Under the pieces are notes generated by a model. It made no database searches and was not told where the DNA came from. It saw only the letters and a program-made list of their open reading frames with translations. The translations under genes and the position numbers were made by a program. A DNA stretch of 62,109 bases from an uncultured Chthonomonadales bacterium (GTDB lineage: Bacteria; Armatimonadota; Chthonomonadetes; Chthonomonadales; CAJBBX01): positions 1 to 62,109 of the forward strand of contig CALLMM010000027.1 of NCBI GenBank assembly GCA_938005745.1, read 5' to 3'. Positions within the stretch are counted from its first letter, which is position 1; each line of letters starts with the position of its first letter. Shown here in pieces: positions 17,321 to 25,464 of this stretch.

Positions 17321-18321
17321 TGCATTTGCAGAGGAACGGCTGGAAATTTCGGGAGGAGGGGGGCGAGGTAGAGCGGGAGTGCCTGCTGTTTGAGGCGGGC
17401 GACTATCCGGATCGGGGCGTGCGCATTCTGCCCGAAGACCTGCGCGCGATCGCGGCGAACACGCCCGACCCGGTTCCGGTGAAGATCGAGCATCTGCCGG
17501 AGACGCCGTTTGACGGCGCGCTGGGGGTCATCACCCGACTGCGGGCGACTGGCGGGCAGCTATGGGGAACGCTGAGGCTGTCGGCGGAGGCGTGGCGGTT
17601 TGTGCAGCAGGCGGGCGCGCGGGCGTTATCGGTGGCGCTGGATGTCGTGGGGCGCAGGCTGATCGAGGTCTCGTTTGTGCGCCATCCCCGCGTCGCCGGA
17701 GCGCAGGTGTTCGGCGGGGAGAGGGCGCTGTTTCATACGGGGAAGATCTTGGAGGAGACGATGGATGAGACGCGCGGCGAGGGCGCGCCGCAGGAGGAGA
17801 GGATGAGGAGCGAACAGGGAGAGCCGCTGCCGGAGCGGCGCGCGAGCGTGCGGCAGTTTGCCGAGGGACTGATGCAGTATCTGCGGGGTTTCCTCCACGC
17901 CGGCGAGGCGGAGCGGCAGCGGCTGGAGTGGGAGCGGGAGGCGTTGACGGAGCAGCAGACGGAGCTGCAGATACAGGCGTTCAAGCGGGGCGGCTTGCTG
18001 CGCGCCGCTCCCCGCGCGGAGGAGATCGCCCGGACGATGCTGCGGTTCGGGCAGGGGAGTTCAGTACTGTTTGGCGGTCAGAGCATGAGTGTCTCGGCGC
18101 TGTTTGCGGCTTTTCTGGAGGCGAACGGTCCGGTGGTGCCGATGGGCGAGACGGCGCGGGCGGAGATGACGCCGTCGGGCGGCGCCTCCGAGCGGCTGGC
18201 GGCGCTGGCGCGCGAGCAGGCGAGGAGGGAGAGCATCTCCTATCTGGCGGCGTTTCATCAGGTCTGCGCGGCGCATCCCGATCTGGCGCGGAGCGCGCGG
18301 GAGGAAGGGCTGAACGCCTGA
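17320..18321 (+). CDS. Phage prohead protease/scaffold protein (Mu gpI-like)
   Basis: 333 residues in two parts. The N-terminal 130 or so look like the Mu-type head maturation protease: FEAGDYPDRGVRILPEDL, VKIEHLPETPFDGALGVI (with the likely catalytic His) and ALSVALDVVGRRLIEVSFVRHP (with the likely Ser). The rest is a charged coiled-coil scaffold (residues about 145-220) and a C-terminal helix that would bind capsid. It lies directly before decoration and major capsid genes, the normal order. The start ATG overlaps the antisense epimerase promoter. No strong ribosome site is visible. Confidence 0.75.
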   Translation: MHLQRNGWKFREEGGEVERECLLFEAGDYPDRGVRILPEDLRAIAANTPDPVPVKIEHLPETPFDGALGVITRLRATGGQLWGTLRLSAEAWRFVQQAGARALSVALDVVGRRLIEVSFVRHPRVAGAQVFGGERALFHTGKILEETMDETRGEGAPQEERMRSEQGEPLPERRASVRQFAEGLMQYLRGFLHAGEAERQRLEWEREALTEQQTELQIQAFKRGGLLRAAPRAEEIARTMLRFGQGSSVLFGGQSMSVSALFAAFLEANGPVVPMGETARAEMTPSGGASERLAALAREQARRESISYLAAFHQVCAAHPDLARSAREEGLNA

Positions 18322-18344
18322 CGGCGAATCGGAGGGAGGAAGAG

Positions 18345-18755
18345 ATGGCAAAACAGACACCCTTGCTGGTCAAGACGTTTACAGCGGATACGGCGATTGC
18401 GAACGCGAATGTCTGCGTGCTGATGTCCGGGACGAACGCCGGGAACGTGAAGCTGCCTGGAGCGGGGGAGACGACGAAGTTCGTGGGCGTGGCGCTGGAG
18501 CCGGCGGCAGGCGCGTCCAACGGCGTTCCGGTACAGGTGGCGGGGATCGCGCAGATTCAGAGCGATGGATCGGCGGTGATCAACGCCGGCGACTATGTGG
18601 CGATCAACGATACCGGTGGGCGGATCGCTCCGGTGACGCCGGGCTTTGGCGGGGCGACGGTCCGTGAGATCGTCGGGATCGCGCTGAGCGGCGCGACCAA
18701 CACCGCCGGGCTGCTGGTGGACGTTCTGCTGCAGCCGATGCTGCATAGACCTTAG
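18345..18755 (+). CDS. Phage capsid decoration-like protein (DUF2190 type)
   Basis: 136 residues, beta-rich, with VKLPGAGETTKFVGVALEPAA and GDYVAINDTGGRIAPVTPG, typical of the DUF2190/head-fibre family that coats capsids. GGAGGGAGGAAGAG immediately precedes the ATG, a very strong ribosome site as expected for an abundant structural protein. It lies 23 bases after the protease/scaffold gene and 14 before the major capsid gene. Confidence 0.8.
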   Translation: MAKQTPLLVKTFTADTAIANANVCVLMSGTNAGNVKLPGAGETTKFVGVALEPAAGASNGVPVQVAGIAQIQSDGSAVINAGDYVAINDTGGRIAPVTPGFGGATVREIVGIALSGATNTAGLLVDVLLQPMLHRP

Positions 18756-18769
18756 GGGAGGAGAGAGGG

Positions 18770-19789
18770 ATGCCTGCGGTTTCGCAAGTGCATATAGATC
18801 AGGCTCTGACGAACCTGTCGGTGATGTATCGCAACGAGTCGTATGTGGCGGATCAGGTGTTTCCGGTCGTGCCGGTGGCGCGTCGTTCCGACCGGTACTT
18901 TCTCTATCGCAAGGAGGACTTTCTGACGCCCTCCTCCGCGACGGCGACGGGCGCGCTGGCGTCGCTGCGCCGACCGGGAACCGAGGCGGCGGAGATAGAC
19001 TACAGCGTCTCCACAGCGACCTACTATGCGGAGGAGTACGCCTACCGGGGGCTGGTGACGGACGCGGAGGCGTCGGCGGCGGACAATCCGATGCAGCCCG
19101 ACTCGGATCAGACGATTCAGTTGACGGAGCGGCTGATGCTGGACAACGAGATCGCGGTCGCTGCGCTGGTCTGCAAACGCGCCAACTATCCCGCCGCTCA
19201 TAAAATCGCCCTGACCGGAGGCGGCAGCGGGACCTCCTGGGCGCAGTACGCCTCCGCCAACTCCAACCCGTTCAACGATATCAAAAACGGGAAGCTGGCG
19301 GTGATGAAGGGGATTGCGCGGGAGGCGAATGCGCTTCTGCTCGGCGTGGACACGGCGCGGACGCTCGCGGATCATCCTGCGGTGCGGGACCTGGTGAAGT
19401 ATGTGCATCAGGATGCGCTGACTATGAGCGGACTGCCGAAGGCGCTGCGGGGCATGGCGGTGATCGAGGGGGCGACGCAGAAGAACACGGCGGCGGAGGG
19501 CGCGGCATACTCCGGAGCGCATATCTGGCAGGCGGATGACGGCTCCGGGATGGCGCTGATCTTCTACCGCAATCCGACTCCCACGCTGCGTTCGGTAAGT
19601 CTGGGATATACGTTCGAGGCGCCGGACGAGGCGACAGGGGTGCGGGGATACGCGGTGCGCCGCTGGCGTGATGAGAAGCGCAAGGGGACGCTGATCGAAG
19701 CCTCGTTTCTACGCGACTGGCGCATGATCGCGGTGGACGGCTCCGGTCTGGCGGTGGGCGGCTACCTGATCACCGGCGCGACGGCATAG
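18770..19789 (+). CDS. Phage major capsid protein
   Basis: 339-residue coat subunit. The N-terminal segment with NESYVADQVFPVVPVARRSD and FLYRKEDFLTP is the usual start of a common capsid family, followed by VSTATYYAEEYAYRGLVTDAEAS and a C-terminal WRDEKRKGTLIEASFLRDWRM region. GGGGAGGAGAGAGGG lies before the ATG. It is followed by a clear terminator at 19812, so the capsid and scaffold genes form the end of one transcription unit. Confidence 0.85.
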   Translation: MPAVSQVHIDQALTNLSVMYRNESYVADQVFPVVPVARRSDRYFLYRKEDFLTPSSATATGALASLRRPGTEAAEIDYSVSTATYYAEEYAYRGLVTDAEASAADNPMQPDSDQTIQLTERLMLDNEIAVAALVCKRANYPAAHKIALTGGGSGTSWAQYASANSNPFNDIKNGKLAVMKGIAREANALLLGVDTARTLADHPAVRDLVKYVHQDALTMSGLPKALRGMAVIEGATQKNTAAEGAAYSGAHIWQADDGSGMALIFYRNPTPTLRSVSLGYTFEAPDEATGVRGYAVRRWRDEKRKGTLIEASFLRDWRMIAVDGSGLAVGGYLITGATA

Positions 19790-19811
19790 GCGAGACCCGA
19801 CGGTTCTCTAC

Positions 19812-19863
19812 GGGACTGCGGCAGGCGCGGGAGAGAGCGCCGGTCGGCAGTCCCTCTTTTTTC
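19812..19863 (+). terminator. Terminator after the major capsid gene
   Basis: GGGACTGC (19812-19819) pairs with GCAGTCCC (19847-19854); an inner GGCGC/GCGCC pairing extends the stem; TCTTTTTTT follows. Confidence 0.85.
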
Positions 19864-19897
19864 TGCAAGCCAGACGATGGAAGGAGACGGCGCGACG

Positions 19898-20236
19898 ATG
19901 AGACAGCCGGACTATGCGGCGATCGCAGTCTTCAGTCCCTTTTCGCGAAGATGGGAGCTGATGAGCGATCGGGGACGGGTGATCGTGTTCGACAGCGCGG
20001 AGGTGGCGTGGAACTGGCTGCCGCTGCTGGGGGGCGGGCGCCCGTATGTTGCGGACGCGCGTTCGCGCACGATCTGCTTTGTGGAGCTGTCTGCAATAGC
20101 ACCGAACATGGCGTATGTGGAGGCTCCCTATCGGACGGGCGAGCCGCTTCCCTGGAGACGGCATGTGATCTGGTCGGAGTGGTGGCGGGGAGGCGGGAGG
20201 GACGGCTTCGCGACAGAGGCTGCCGCAGAGCGGTAG
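19898..20236 (+). CDS. Unknown phage-module protein (112 aa)
   Basis: Not recognised. Trp-rich C-terminal half (PWRRHVIWSEWWRGG) and a beta-like N-terminal half with VIVFDSAEVAWNWLPLL. It is between the capsid and the head-tail connector, so a head-completion role is possible by position only. The ATG at 19898 is chosen because AAGGAG is at 19881-19886; an earlier ATG at 19877 has none. Confidence 0.55.
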   Translation: MRQPDYAAIAVFSPFSRRWELMSDRGRVIVFDSAEVAWNWLPLLGGGRPYVADARSRTICFVELSAIAPNMAYVEAPYRTGEPLPWRRHVIWSEWWRGGGRDGFATEAAAER

Positions 20237-20281
20237 AGCAGCCGCTCTCCGGCTGGCGGGATGGTTCTCTGGAGGAGAGGG

Positions 20282-20665
20282 ATGATTGCATTCACCTATG
20301 ACCTGAGCACGGCGATCGGGCAGGTGCGGCTCTTTTCAGGCGATAACGACCCGGAGGGGCTGAACCGTTCTGGCGGAGACCGCACGCGCACGGATGAGGA
20401 GATCGCCGCGCTGCTGGCGCGGAACGGAAACTGCGTCCGGCTGGCTGCCGCGCAGCTTCTGGAGATCAAGGCGGCGCAGTATGCGGCGCAGGCAATCGAG
20501 ATCGCGCAGGGGTCGCTGCGGCAGGACATGCGGGTGCGCAGCCGGCGGTTGATGGAGGCTGCGGCGGCGCTGCGGGCTTCTGCCGACGTGCCGCCTGCCT
20601 GGAACCCGCCCTCGCAGCCCGCGCCGTTCACGGCGGGCGAGGGCGGAACAATGGAGGGATGGTGA
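20282..20665 (+). CDS. Phage head-tail connector-like protein
   Basis: 127 residues. The opening MIAFTYDLSTAIGQVRLFSGDND followed by a DEEIAALLARNG helix and an RLAAAQLLEIKAAQ helix is the pattern of head-completion/connector proteins in many siphophages and Mu-like elements. GGAGGAGAGG directly precedes the ATG. The next gene starts five bases after its stop. Confidence 0.7.
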   Translation: MIAFTYDLSTAIGQVRLFSGDNDPEGLNRSGGDRTRTDEEIAALLARNGNCVRLAAAQLLEIKAAQYAAQAIEIAQGSLRQDMRVRSRRLMEAAAALRASADVPPAWNPPSQPAPFTAGEGGTMEGW

Positions 20666-20669
20666 GGAT

Positions 20670-21083
20670 ATGTCTGAGAAGGTGGCGGATCCGGAGGAGT
20701 TTGGCGGCTCCTCCGATCCCGTGCGCCGGCTCCCCGGCACGGAGCATCTGGGGATCATCCTGCTGGAGGTCGTTCAGATCGAGCGCAAGGCGGACGGCGT
20801 CTGGAGTCGGATTGCCGAGCGGGTTCCCGCGACCTTCGAGCCGGTCCCGATCCCGCGCCGCGTGCAGCTGGAGACCTGGACGCATAAGCCGCTGCTGTGC
20901 CTCTGGCTGCTGCCGGAGACGCCGATACAGGACGGCGACCGGGTGATTCGCGGTGACGGCTCCCGCTGGTATGTGCGGGGCGCGCCCCTGATGTCGCCGG
21001 GGCGCACGCATATCGTCGCGCTGACGGAGCGGGCGGCGGAAGACAGGCTGTTCGAGCCGTTGAACCCGAACGAGCCTGCCTGA
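20670..21083 (+). CDS. Phage head-closure/adaptor-like protein
   Basis: 137 residues, beta-rich, no recognised domain by eye. The pattern of a conserved RGDGSRWYVRGAPLMSPGRTHIVAL C-terminal stretch and its place directly after the connector gene suggest a stopper or head-tail joining protein. The ATG is preceded by GATGGTGAGGA within the end of the upstream gene, giving close coupling. Confidence 0.55.
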   Translation: MSEKVADPEEFGGSSDPVRRLPGTEHLGIILLEVVQIERKADGVWSRIAERVPATFEPVPIPRRVQLETWTHKPLLCLWLLPETPIQDGDRVIRGDGSRWYVRGAPLMSPGRTHIVALTERAAEDRLFEPLNPNEPA

Positions 21084-21096
21084 GAGTTCATGAAGG

Positions 21097-21351
21097 ATGC
21101 AGGAGATGGAAGAGCGGATCGGCAGGGAGATGGCGGAGGTGCGCGAGTGCCTGCAGAAGCTGGCGCTGGAGGTTGCCCGTCTGAGTCAGGCGGTGGAGCC
21201 GCTGGTGCAGCTGCAGGAGGATCAGGGCGCGCTGCGCGACCGCGTCGCGCAGCTGGAGGGATTTCGGGCAGCGGTGTTGTGGCTGGTGGGGCTGGTGGGA
21301 ACCGGCGCGATCATGCACTATATCGTTACGCTCTGGACGGGAGGAAGGTAG
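21097..21351 (+). CDS. Small coiled-coil protein with one membrane segment
   Basis: 84 residues: a long amphipathic coiled coil (about 1-55) then one hydrophobic helix (AAVLWLVGLVGTGAIMHYIV, about 58-77) and a short basic tail. This resembles phage DUF1515/holin-accessory or spanin-like small proteins, but no enzyme of lysis is nearby. It is the only lysis-like candidate in the module. An ATG at 21106 is an alternative start. Confidence 0.55.
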   Translation: MQEMEERIGREMAEVRECLQKLALEVARLSQAVEPLVQLQEDQGALRDRVAQLEGFRAAVLWLVGLVGTGAIMHYIVTLWTGGR

Positions 21352-21354
21352 AGC

Positions 21355-21804
21355 ATGACACAGAAGTTTGAGCGCGGGACGATCTTCGCCCTCTCGAACA
21401 CGATGGACCTGTCCGGTCTGGCGGCGGGAGCGTCGAAGCTGTGCGCCCCGGAGTACAACAATGCCGACGCCTCCAACCTGTGGTTCTGGGGCGACTTTGT
21501 GATCAATGTTCAGTTTGGAACCGGTCCGACGGCAGGAAGAACGATAGAGGTCTACCTGATCCCCGCACCGGACGGGACGACCTATGCGGACGGCTCCGCC
21601 TCCTATGTTCCGCCCAACCTTCTGATCGGGGCGTTTGTCGTTCAGAGCACGACCGCGATGCAGAGGATGGTTCTGCGGGGCGTCTCCCTGCCTCCGGCGA
21701 AGTTCAGGGCGCTGGTCAGGAACAACACCAACATCGCCTTCACGACCACGCCGGAGGAGACGCAGATGCTGAATATGCTCCCCTACCGGACGCAGAGCGT
21801 GTAA
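21355..21804 (+). CDS. Phage structural protein, unknown (149 aa)
   Basis: Beta-rich with FGTGPTAGRTIEVYLIPAPDG and a C-terminal segment ending EETQMLNMLPYRTQSV. Similar proteins occur beside tail or fibre genes, but I cannot name a family. GGGAGGAAGG lies before the ATG, three bases after the previous stop. Confidence 0.6.
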   Translation: MTQKFERGTIFALSNTMDLSGLAAGASKLCAPEYNNADASNLWFWGDFVINVQFGTGPTAGRTIEVYLIPAPDGTTYADGSASYVPPNLLIGAFVVQSTTAMQRMVLRGVSLPPAKFRALVRNNTNIAFTTTPEETQMLNMLPYRTQSV

Positions 21805-21806
21805 CC

Positions 21807-22808
21807 ATGCTGCCGATCGAGCGCATTGGCGGAGGTCAGTTCTATCATACGCGGGAGGCGCATCCGCTGGCAGCGGGGCTTTTCTTTGCCGTGCTGGAGC
21901 CGTTCATGGGCTACGGTCCGAACGCTGCCTACGGCACGACCGGGATCACGCTCTCTTCGCCGCTGGCTTTAGCGGACATGACGCCGTGGGGGACGCTGGC
22001 TTCAGGGTTTGACGGCACGACGGACAGAAGCCTGACCTACGCGACGCCCTACGATGCGGCTCCCTTCACCTACGGCTGTTTCGTGCGCCCCGACTTCACA
22101 AGCGCGGCGGCAAGGGATGCGCTTGCGCGCGGGAATGTCGGCTCCGGCAACGGCGCGATCGCTTTAGGATCAGACGCCGCGACCATGCGGTACAGGGCGA
22201 GCGTGCGGCTGGGCGGGACGGTCTACTCTGCAACGGCGACGAGCAATCTCGCGCCGCGTCAGTGGGTCTTCATTGCGATGTCGTATGACAGCGCGGATCT
22301 GCGTCTGTATGTGAGCGATCTGGGGACATTCACCACGGCGGTGAATGCGGCATATACGGCGTCGGGGGCGGGCATTCGGCTGGGGATGCGCGGCACGGCG
22401 AGCACCGCCAGATGGAACGGCGCGGTGGGAGCCTCTTTCGGCTGGAGCCGCGTGTTATCGGAAGCGGAGCTTACGCAGATCGCGCAGGATCTCGGCTGTG
22501 GATGGTTGACGGGATGGGAGCCGCCGGCGAGAGGATGGCTGGCGGCGGAGACGGAGCCGGTGAGCGGGCAGGCGGCTCTGCAGGGCGCGGGCAGCCTGTC
22601 CGCCGGGGGGAGGATCCGATGGTTCGGCGGGGCGGCGTTAAGCGGAGCCGGCGCGATACTGGCGGCGGGCGTTCTGGCGGGAGAGGCGACGCTGATACTG
22701 ACGGAGCGGTCGGCGCATTCGGAGGCGGTGCAGAGGCGCGGCGACTCCGATGGAAGCGCGCGGATCGGCGCGGGCGAGGGAGTCTCGCGGAGAGGAGGAG
22801 AGGCTTAG
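21807..22808 (+). CDS. LamG-like domain structural protein
   Basis: 333 residues. A concanavalin/LamG-like fold spans about 40-230 (DRSLTYATPYDAAPFTYG, RQWVFIAMSYDSADLRLYVS, GIRLGMRGTASTARWNGAVG), a glycan-binding module often found on phage fibres and appendages. The C-terminal 110 residues are low-complexity Gly/Ala repeats (LQGAGSLSAGGRIRW, LSGAGAILAAGVLAGE). The start at 21807, two bases after the preceding stop, is set by order; no strong ribosome site is seen. It abuts the next gene without a gap. Confidence 0.7.
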   Translation: MLPIERIGGGQFYHTREAHPLAAGLFFAVLEPFMGYGPNAAYGTTGITLSSPLALADMTPWGTLASGFDGTTDRSLTYATPYDAAPFTYGCFVRPDFTSAAARDALARGNVGSGNGAIALGSDAATMRYRASVRLGGTVYSATATSNLAPRQWVFIAMSYDSADLRLYVSDLGTFTTAVNAAYTASGAGIRLGMRGTASTARWNGAVGASFGWSRVLSEAELTQIAQDLGCGWLTGWEPPARGWLAAETEPVSGQAALQGAGSLSAGGRIRWFGGAALSGAGAILAAGVLAGEATLILTERSAHSEAVQRRGDSDGSARIGAGEGVSRRGGEA

Positions 22809-23228
22809 ATGGCGACCGGCGTGGCGCTGACGCATCTTGCGGAGAAGGCGCTGTTAAACTATATGCTTCGCAACACCGCAACCGGCGGCTTTCCGCCTGC
22901 CGCCGTCTACGTCGGGCTGTTTACGACGGCTCCCGACGATCAGGGAGGCGGAACGGAGGTCTCCGGAGGCTCCTATGTGCGGCAGGCGGTCTCCTTCGCC
23001 GCGCCGACAGATAACGGAGCCTCCAGCGGCGCGCAGACCGCCTCCGCCGCCGATGTCATCTTCCCGGCGGCATCAGCGGACTGGGGGACGATTACGGCGG
23101 TCGGACTGTTCGACGCTCTCAGCGGCGGCAATCTGCTGATGTACGGCAGTCTTGCCGCCGCGCAGACGGTCAACGCGGGCAGTCAGTTTGTGATCCCGGC
23201 AGGCAGCCTGTCAGCGCTGCTGGACTGA
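22809..23228 (+). CDS. Phage tail/fibre-associated protein
   Basis: 139 residues with the pattern seen in many phages: LTHLAEKALLNYMLRNT, AAVYVGLFTTAPDD, GTEVSGGSYVRQAVSFAAP, and a closing GGNLLMYGSLAAAQTVNAG. In known phages such proteins are minor tail or fibre components. Its presence hints that the module can attach to something, although no tail tube or tape measure gene is present here. Confidence 0.75.
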   Translation: MATGVALTHLAEKALLNYMLRNTATGGFPPAAVYVGLFTTAPDDQGGGTEVSGGSYVRQAVSFAAPTDNGASSGAQTASAADVIFPAASADWGTITAVGLFDALSGGNLLMYGSLAAAQTVNAGSQFVIPAGSLSALLD

Positions 23229-23244
23229 GGAGAGGGGGAGTGGC

Positions 23245-23595
23245 ATGCCGGACGGGTATGTGCGGATCAAACAGGGCGAGAGGCGCCCTCTCTACGGGCA
23301 GGTGACGGCGAAGAGCGGCACGCTGACGGTGCAGAGCAGCCCCGCGCCGACCTGCACCCTCTACCATGCGAACGGGGCGGCGGTCATCGGTCTGGAGGGG
23401 ATCGGGGTCTCCGGGTACGACGTCGGAGCGCAGACGGCTCCCCGCGTCTGGTATAACCTCGACACCTCCGCTCCTGCCAGCCTTGCCGCCGGGTTCTATA
23501 CGCTGGTTTTCACCTTCTCGGCGCAGGGATCGGACGGGATAGTGCGCATCTACAAGCCGTCGCTGGAGGTGGAGGTTCAATCTCCGCAGGCATAG
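23245..23595 (+). CDS. Phage structural protein, Ig/BppU-like (116 aa)
   Basis: Beta-sandwich-like protein with IKQGERRPLYGQVTAKSGTL and a GFYTLVFTFSAQGSDG segment, similar in layout to N-terminal domains of baseplate or fibre proteins. GGAGAGGGGGAG precedes the ATG. It is the last gene of the module; its stop lies five bases from the convergent GH5 stop. Confidence 0.6.
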   Translation: MPDGYVRIKQGERRPLYGQVTAKSGTLTVQSSPAPTCTLYHANGAAVIGLEGIGVSGYDVGAQTAPRVWYNLDTSAPASLAAGFYTLVFTFSAQGSDGIVRIYKPSLEVEVQSPQA

Positions 23596-23600
23596 CCGAC

Positions 23601-25160
23601 TCAGAATGACGGCTTGCGATTTCGGGCAAACCAGGAGCGCAGCAGCCGCGCTCTATCGGTCGGCGTTGGAGACGGGGCGGCGTCCTCGCGGCTGGAGCCG
23701 TGCTCGACGCTCCAGCCGTGCCACTCGCGAAAGGCGTGGTACGCCCAGTCCCAGCCGTTCTCCTCCATGATCTCGATGAGATCCCGCAGGTAGTCGTGCG
23801 CGCTGGTTCCGGGCGCCCATCGGATCGCGCTGAACTCCCCGATATAGATGTGCACGCCGTAGTCTCGCTGGAAGGCGACCACCGGCTCCAGCGCTCGGCG
23901 AAGCTGCGCCCTGTCCCATCGGACGTTGTCAATCACGCCCGGATAGGTCCGTCCGACGTGCGCGTCGTAGACGCCCTGATGGGTGAATCGGTGCGGCTCG
24001 TACATATGGACGCTGTAGACGACATTCGGAACATCGAGCGGCTCGAAGTTCTCCAGCGCGGAGGGACCGCCCCAGTCCGCCGGCTCCACCACAATCGCCT
24101 TCTTCGGGGCGATGGCGTGTATCCGCTTCGCCGTCGTCTGCGCGAGGGACTGCCAGTTGAGCAGTCCCTCCGCCACCATGCCCCCCTCGACCGGCTCATT
24201 GACCAGATCAAATCCCCAGACGGCGGGATGGTCCCGGTAGCGTTTCGCGATCCGGTCCCATATCTCCAGAAACTTATCCTGAAAGCGTCTCTGCTGAAAG
24301 ATACGGCAGGCGGAAGCCTGGTCGCGCCCGCCCGGCGGCGTGTGCAGATCAATCAGCACCAGAATGCCCGCCTCTCTACAGACCGGAAGCAGCGCATCCA
24401 GCCGCTTGAGTTCGCTCTCCAGCCAGGCTTCGTAGGCAGGCAGGTCGGCGGTGTCGGCGGGGCTTTGCGGGAAGCCGCCCCAGGTGAGCTGCCAGCGAAC
24501 ATGGTTGGCTCTCCAGACGTTCCCCAGCTCCCGCAGGTCCTCCGCGCCGACCTGCATGCCGATCATCACCCCCCGCAGACGGGGCAGGGAGTGTCCTTTA
24601 TAGGGGGCTTTGCCGGTTCTCTTTGCTGTCGGATCGCTGCGAAGGGTGACGGAGAGATCATCGAACCAGACCCTGCCATGCGTCAACTCCAGCCCGATCA
24701 TCAGCCAGGCTTCCGAGGCGTCCGCCGGGATCCGCCGGATAAAGCGCAGCGTCCGCCAGTCAAAGGTTCCATGAATGCCGTTGATCTGCTCCCAGCGTGG
24801 ACCGCCGGGTGAGACGAAGTGGAGCATCAGCTTGACGCCGTTCCAGACGTTGGGCGGCTTCGCCACGCCCTCGGCGCGCAGCCGCGCCTCGATCTGCAGG
24901 CGTCTTCCGCGCACCTGATCGAGGAGCAGAGGCATCCGCAGCATGACGCTCCCCTCCAGCCCCTCCCCCTCTCGTTCCACGCGCAGGGCTTTCGTTCCGT
25001 CCGGCAGGCGATCTAGACGGACGCCCGCCGGCAGGTCGCCCCAGACCTCCAGGCTCGCCTCCTCCTCAAATCCGGTGCGGTAGAGAACCCGACTGGCGGA
25101 TGTCTGCACGTCCGACAGGACGGCTGATAACGCCAGCACGAGGGTGAAAAGCGTGAACAT
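23601..25160 (-). CDS. Secreted glycoside hydrolase family 5-type enzyme
   Basis: 519 residues. A signal peptide (MFTLFTLVLALSAVLS) is followed by a carbohydrate-binding-like beta domain (about 25-175, with VWFDDLSVTLRS at its end) and a TIM barrel. Catalytic acid/base E322 lies in VNEP and nucleophile E442 in IYIGEFSA, the GH5/clan-A pattern; HMYEPHRFTHQG carries the conserved His-x-Tyr. Probably acts on beta-linked plant polysaccharide such as glucan or mannan, outside the cell; specificity not readable. AGGAGC lies before the ATG. Confidence 0.87.
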   Translation of the reverse strand: MFTLFTLVLALSAVLSDVQTSASRVLYRTGFEEEASLEVWGDLPAGVRLDRLPDGTKALRVEREGEGLEGSVMLRMPLLLDQVRGRRLQIEARLRAEGVAKPPNVWNGVKLMLHFVSPGGPRWEQINGIHGTFDWRTLRFIRRIPADASEAWLMIGLELTHGRVWFDDLSVTLRSDPTAKRTGKAPYKGHSLPRLRGVMIGMQVGAEDLRELGNVWRANHVRWQLTWGGFPQSPADTADLPAYEAWLESELKRLDALLPVCREAGILVLIDLHTPPGGRDQASACRIFQQRRFQDKFLEIWDRIAKRYRDHPAVWGFDLVNEPVEGGMVAEGLLNWQSLAQTTAKRIHAIAPKKAIVVEPADWGGPSALENFEPLDVPNVVYSVHMYEPHRFTHQGVYDAHVGRTYPGVIDNVRWDRAQLRRALEPVVAFQRDYGVHIYIGEFSAIRWAPGTSAHDYLRDLIEIMEENGWDWAYHAFREWHGWSVEHGSSREDAAPSPTPTDRARLLRSWFARNRKPSF

Positions 25161-25261
25161 GGCGAAAGCTCCTGTGCGATGGAAAGATTGGCGGCGCAGC
25201 CTCCGAATGCACCTGTATAGAGATCCTCGACCGCATCTTGAAACTCCTGTCTCCCTCCCCG

Positions 25262-25304
25262 AAAAAGAGAAAAGCCCCGTCCTCCAGTGCGAAGGGACAA
25301 GGCT
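25262..25304 (-). terminator. Terminator of the PPC-like gene
   Basis: On the minus strand AGCCTTGTCC pairs with GGACGGGGCT (two G-T pairs), followed by TTTCTCTTTTT. The rest of the gap 25161-25464 shows no gene. Confidence 0.75.
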
Positions 25305-25464
25305 GATCCTCTTGCCGGCGCTATTCAGTTCCTACAACGACAGTTACATCATCACGGGATATTCACTTGCAGCTACACTCCCCGTCTCCGCTTATCCTGC
25401 CGGTCGGGAGCAGGCGGCGGGCAGACAGTGCAGAGAGACGCGGGGAAGCGCGTCCTGCGCCCGT

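Larger units (their letters stand above)
11579..23595 (+). mobile_element. Phage head and packaging module with cargo (incomplete prophage, satellite or domesticated capsid cluster)
   Basis: Ordered head genes: small terminase-like, large terminase, DUF935 portal, protease/scaffold, decoration protein, major capsid, two connector-like proteins, a coiled-coil membrane protein, then fibre-like structural proteins. I see no integrase, repressor, tape measure, tail tube, baseplate or lysis gene, and no flanking direct repeats. A DUF3467-like gene, a Y-family polymerase and an antisense epimerase sit between portal/terminase and protease. Base composition looks like the host's, so recent arrival is not indicated. 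Edges are set by the first and last phage-like genes. Confidence 0.75.

Noticed and set aside
11579..23595. Attachment sites of the phage module
   Set aside because: No matching direct repeats were found at the two edges, and no tRNA gene lies beside them.
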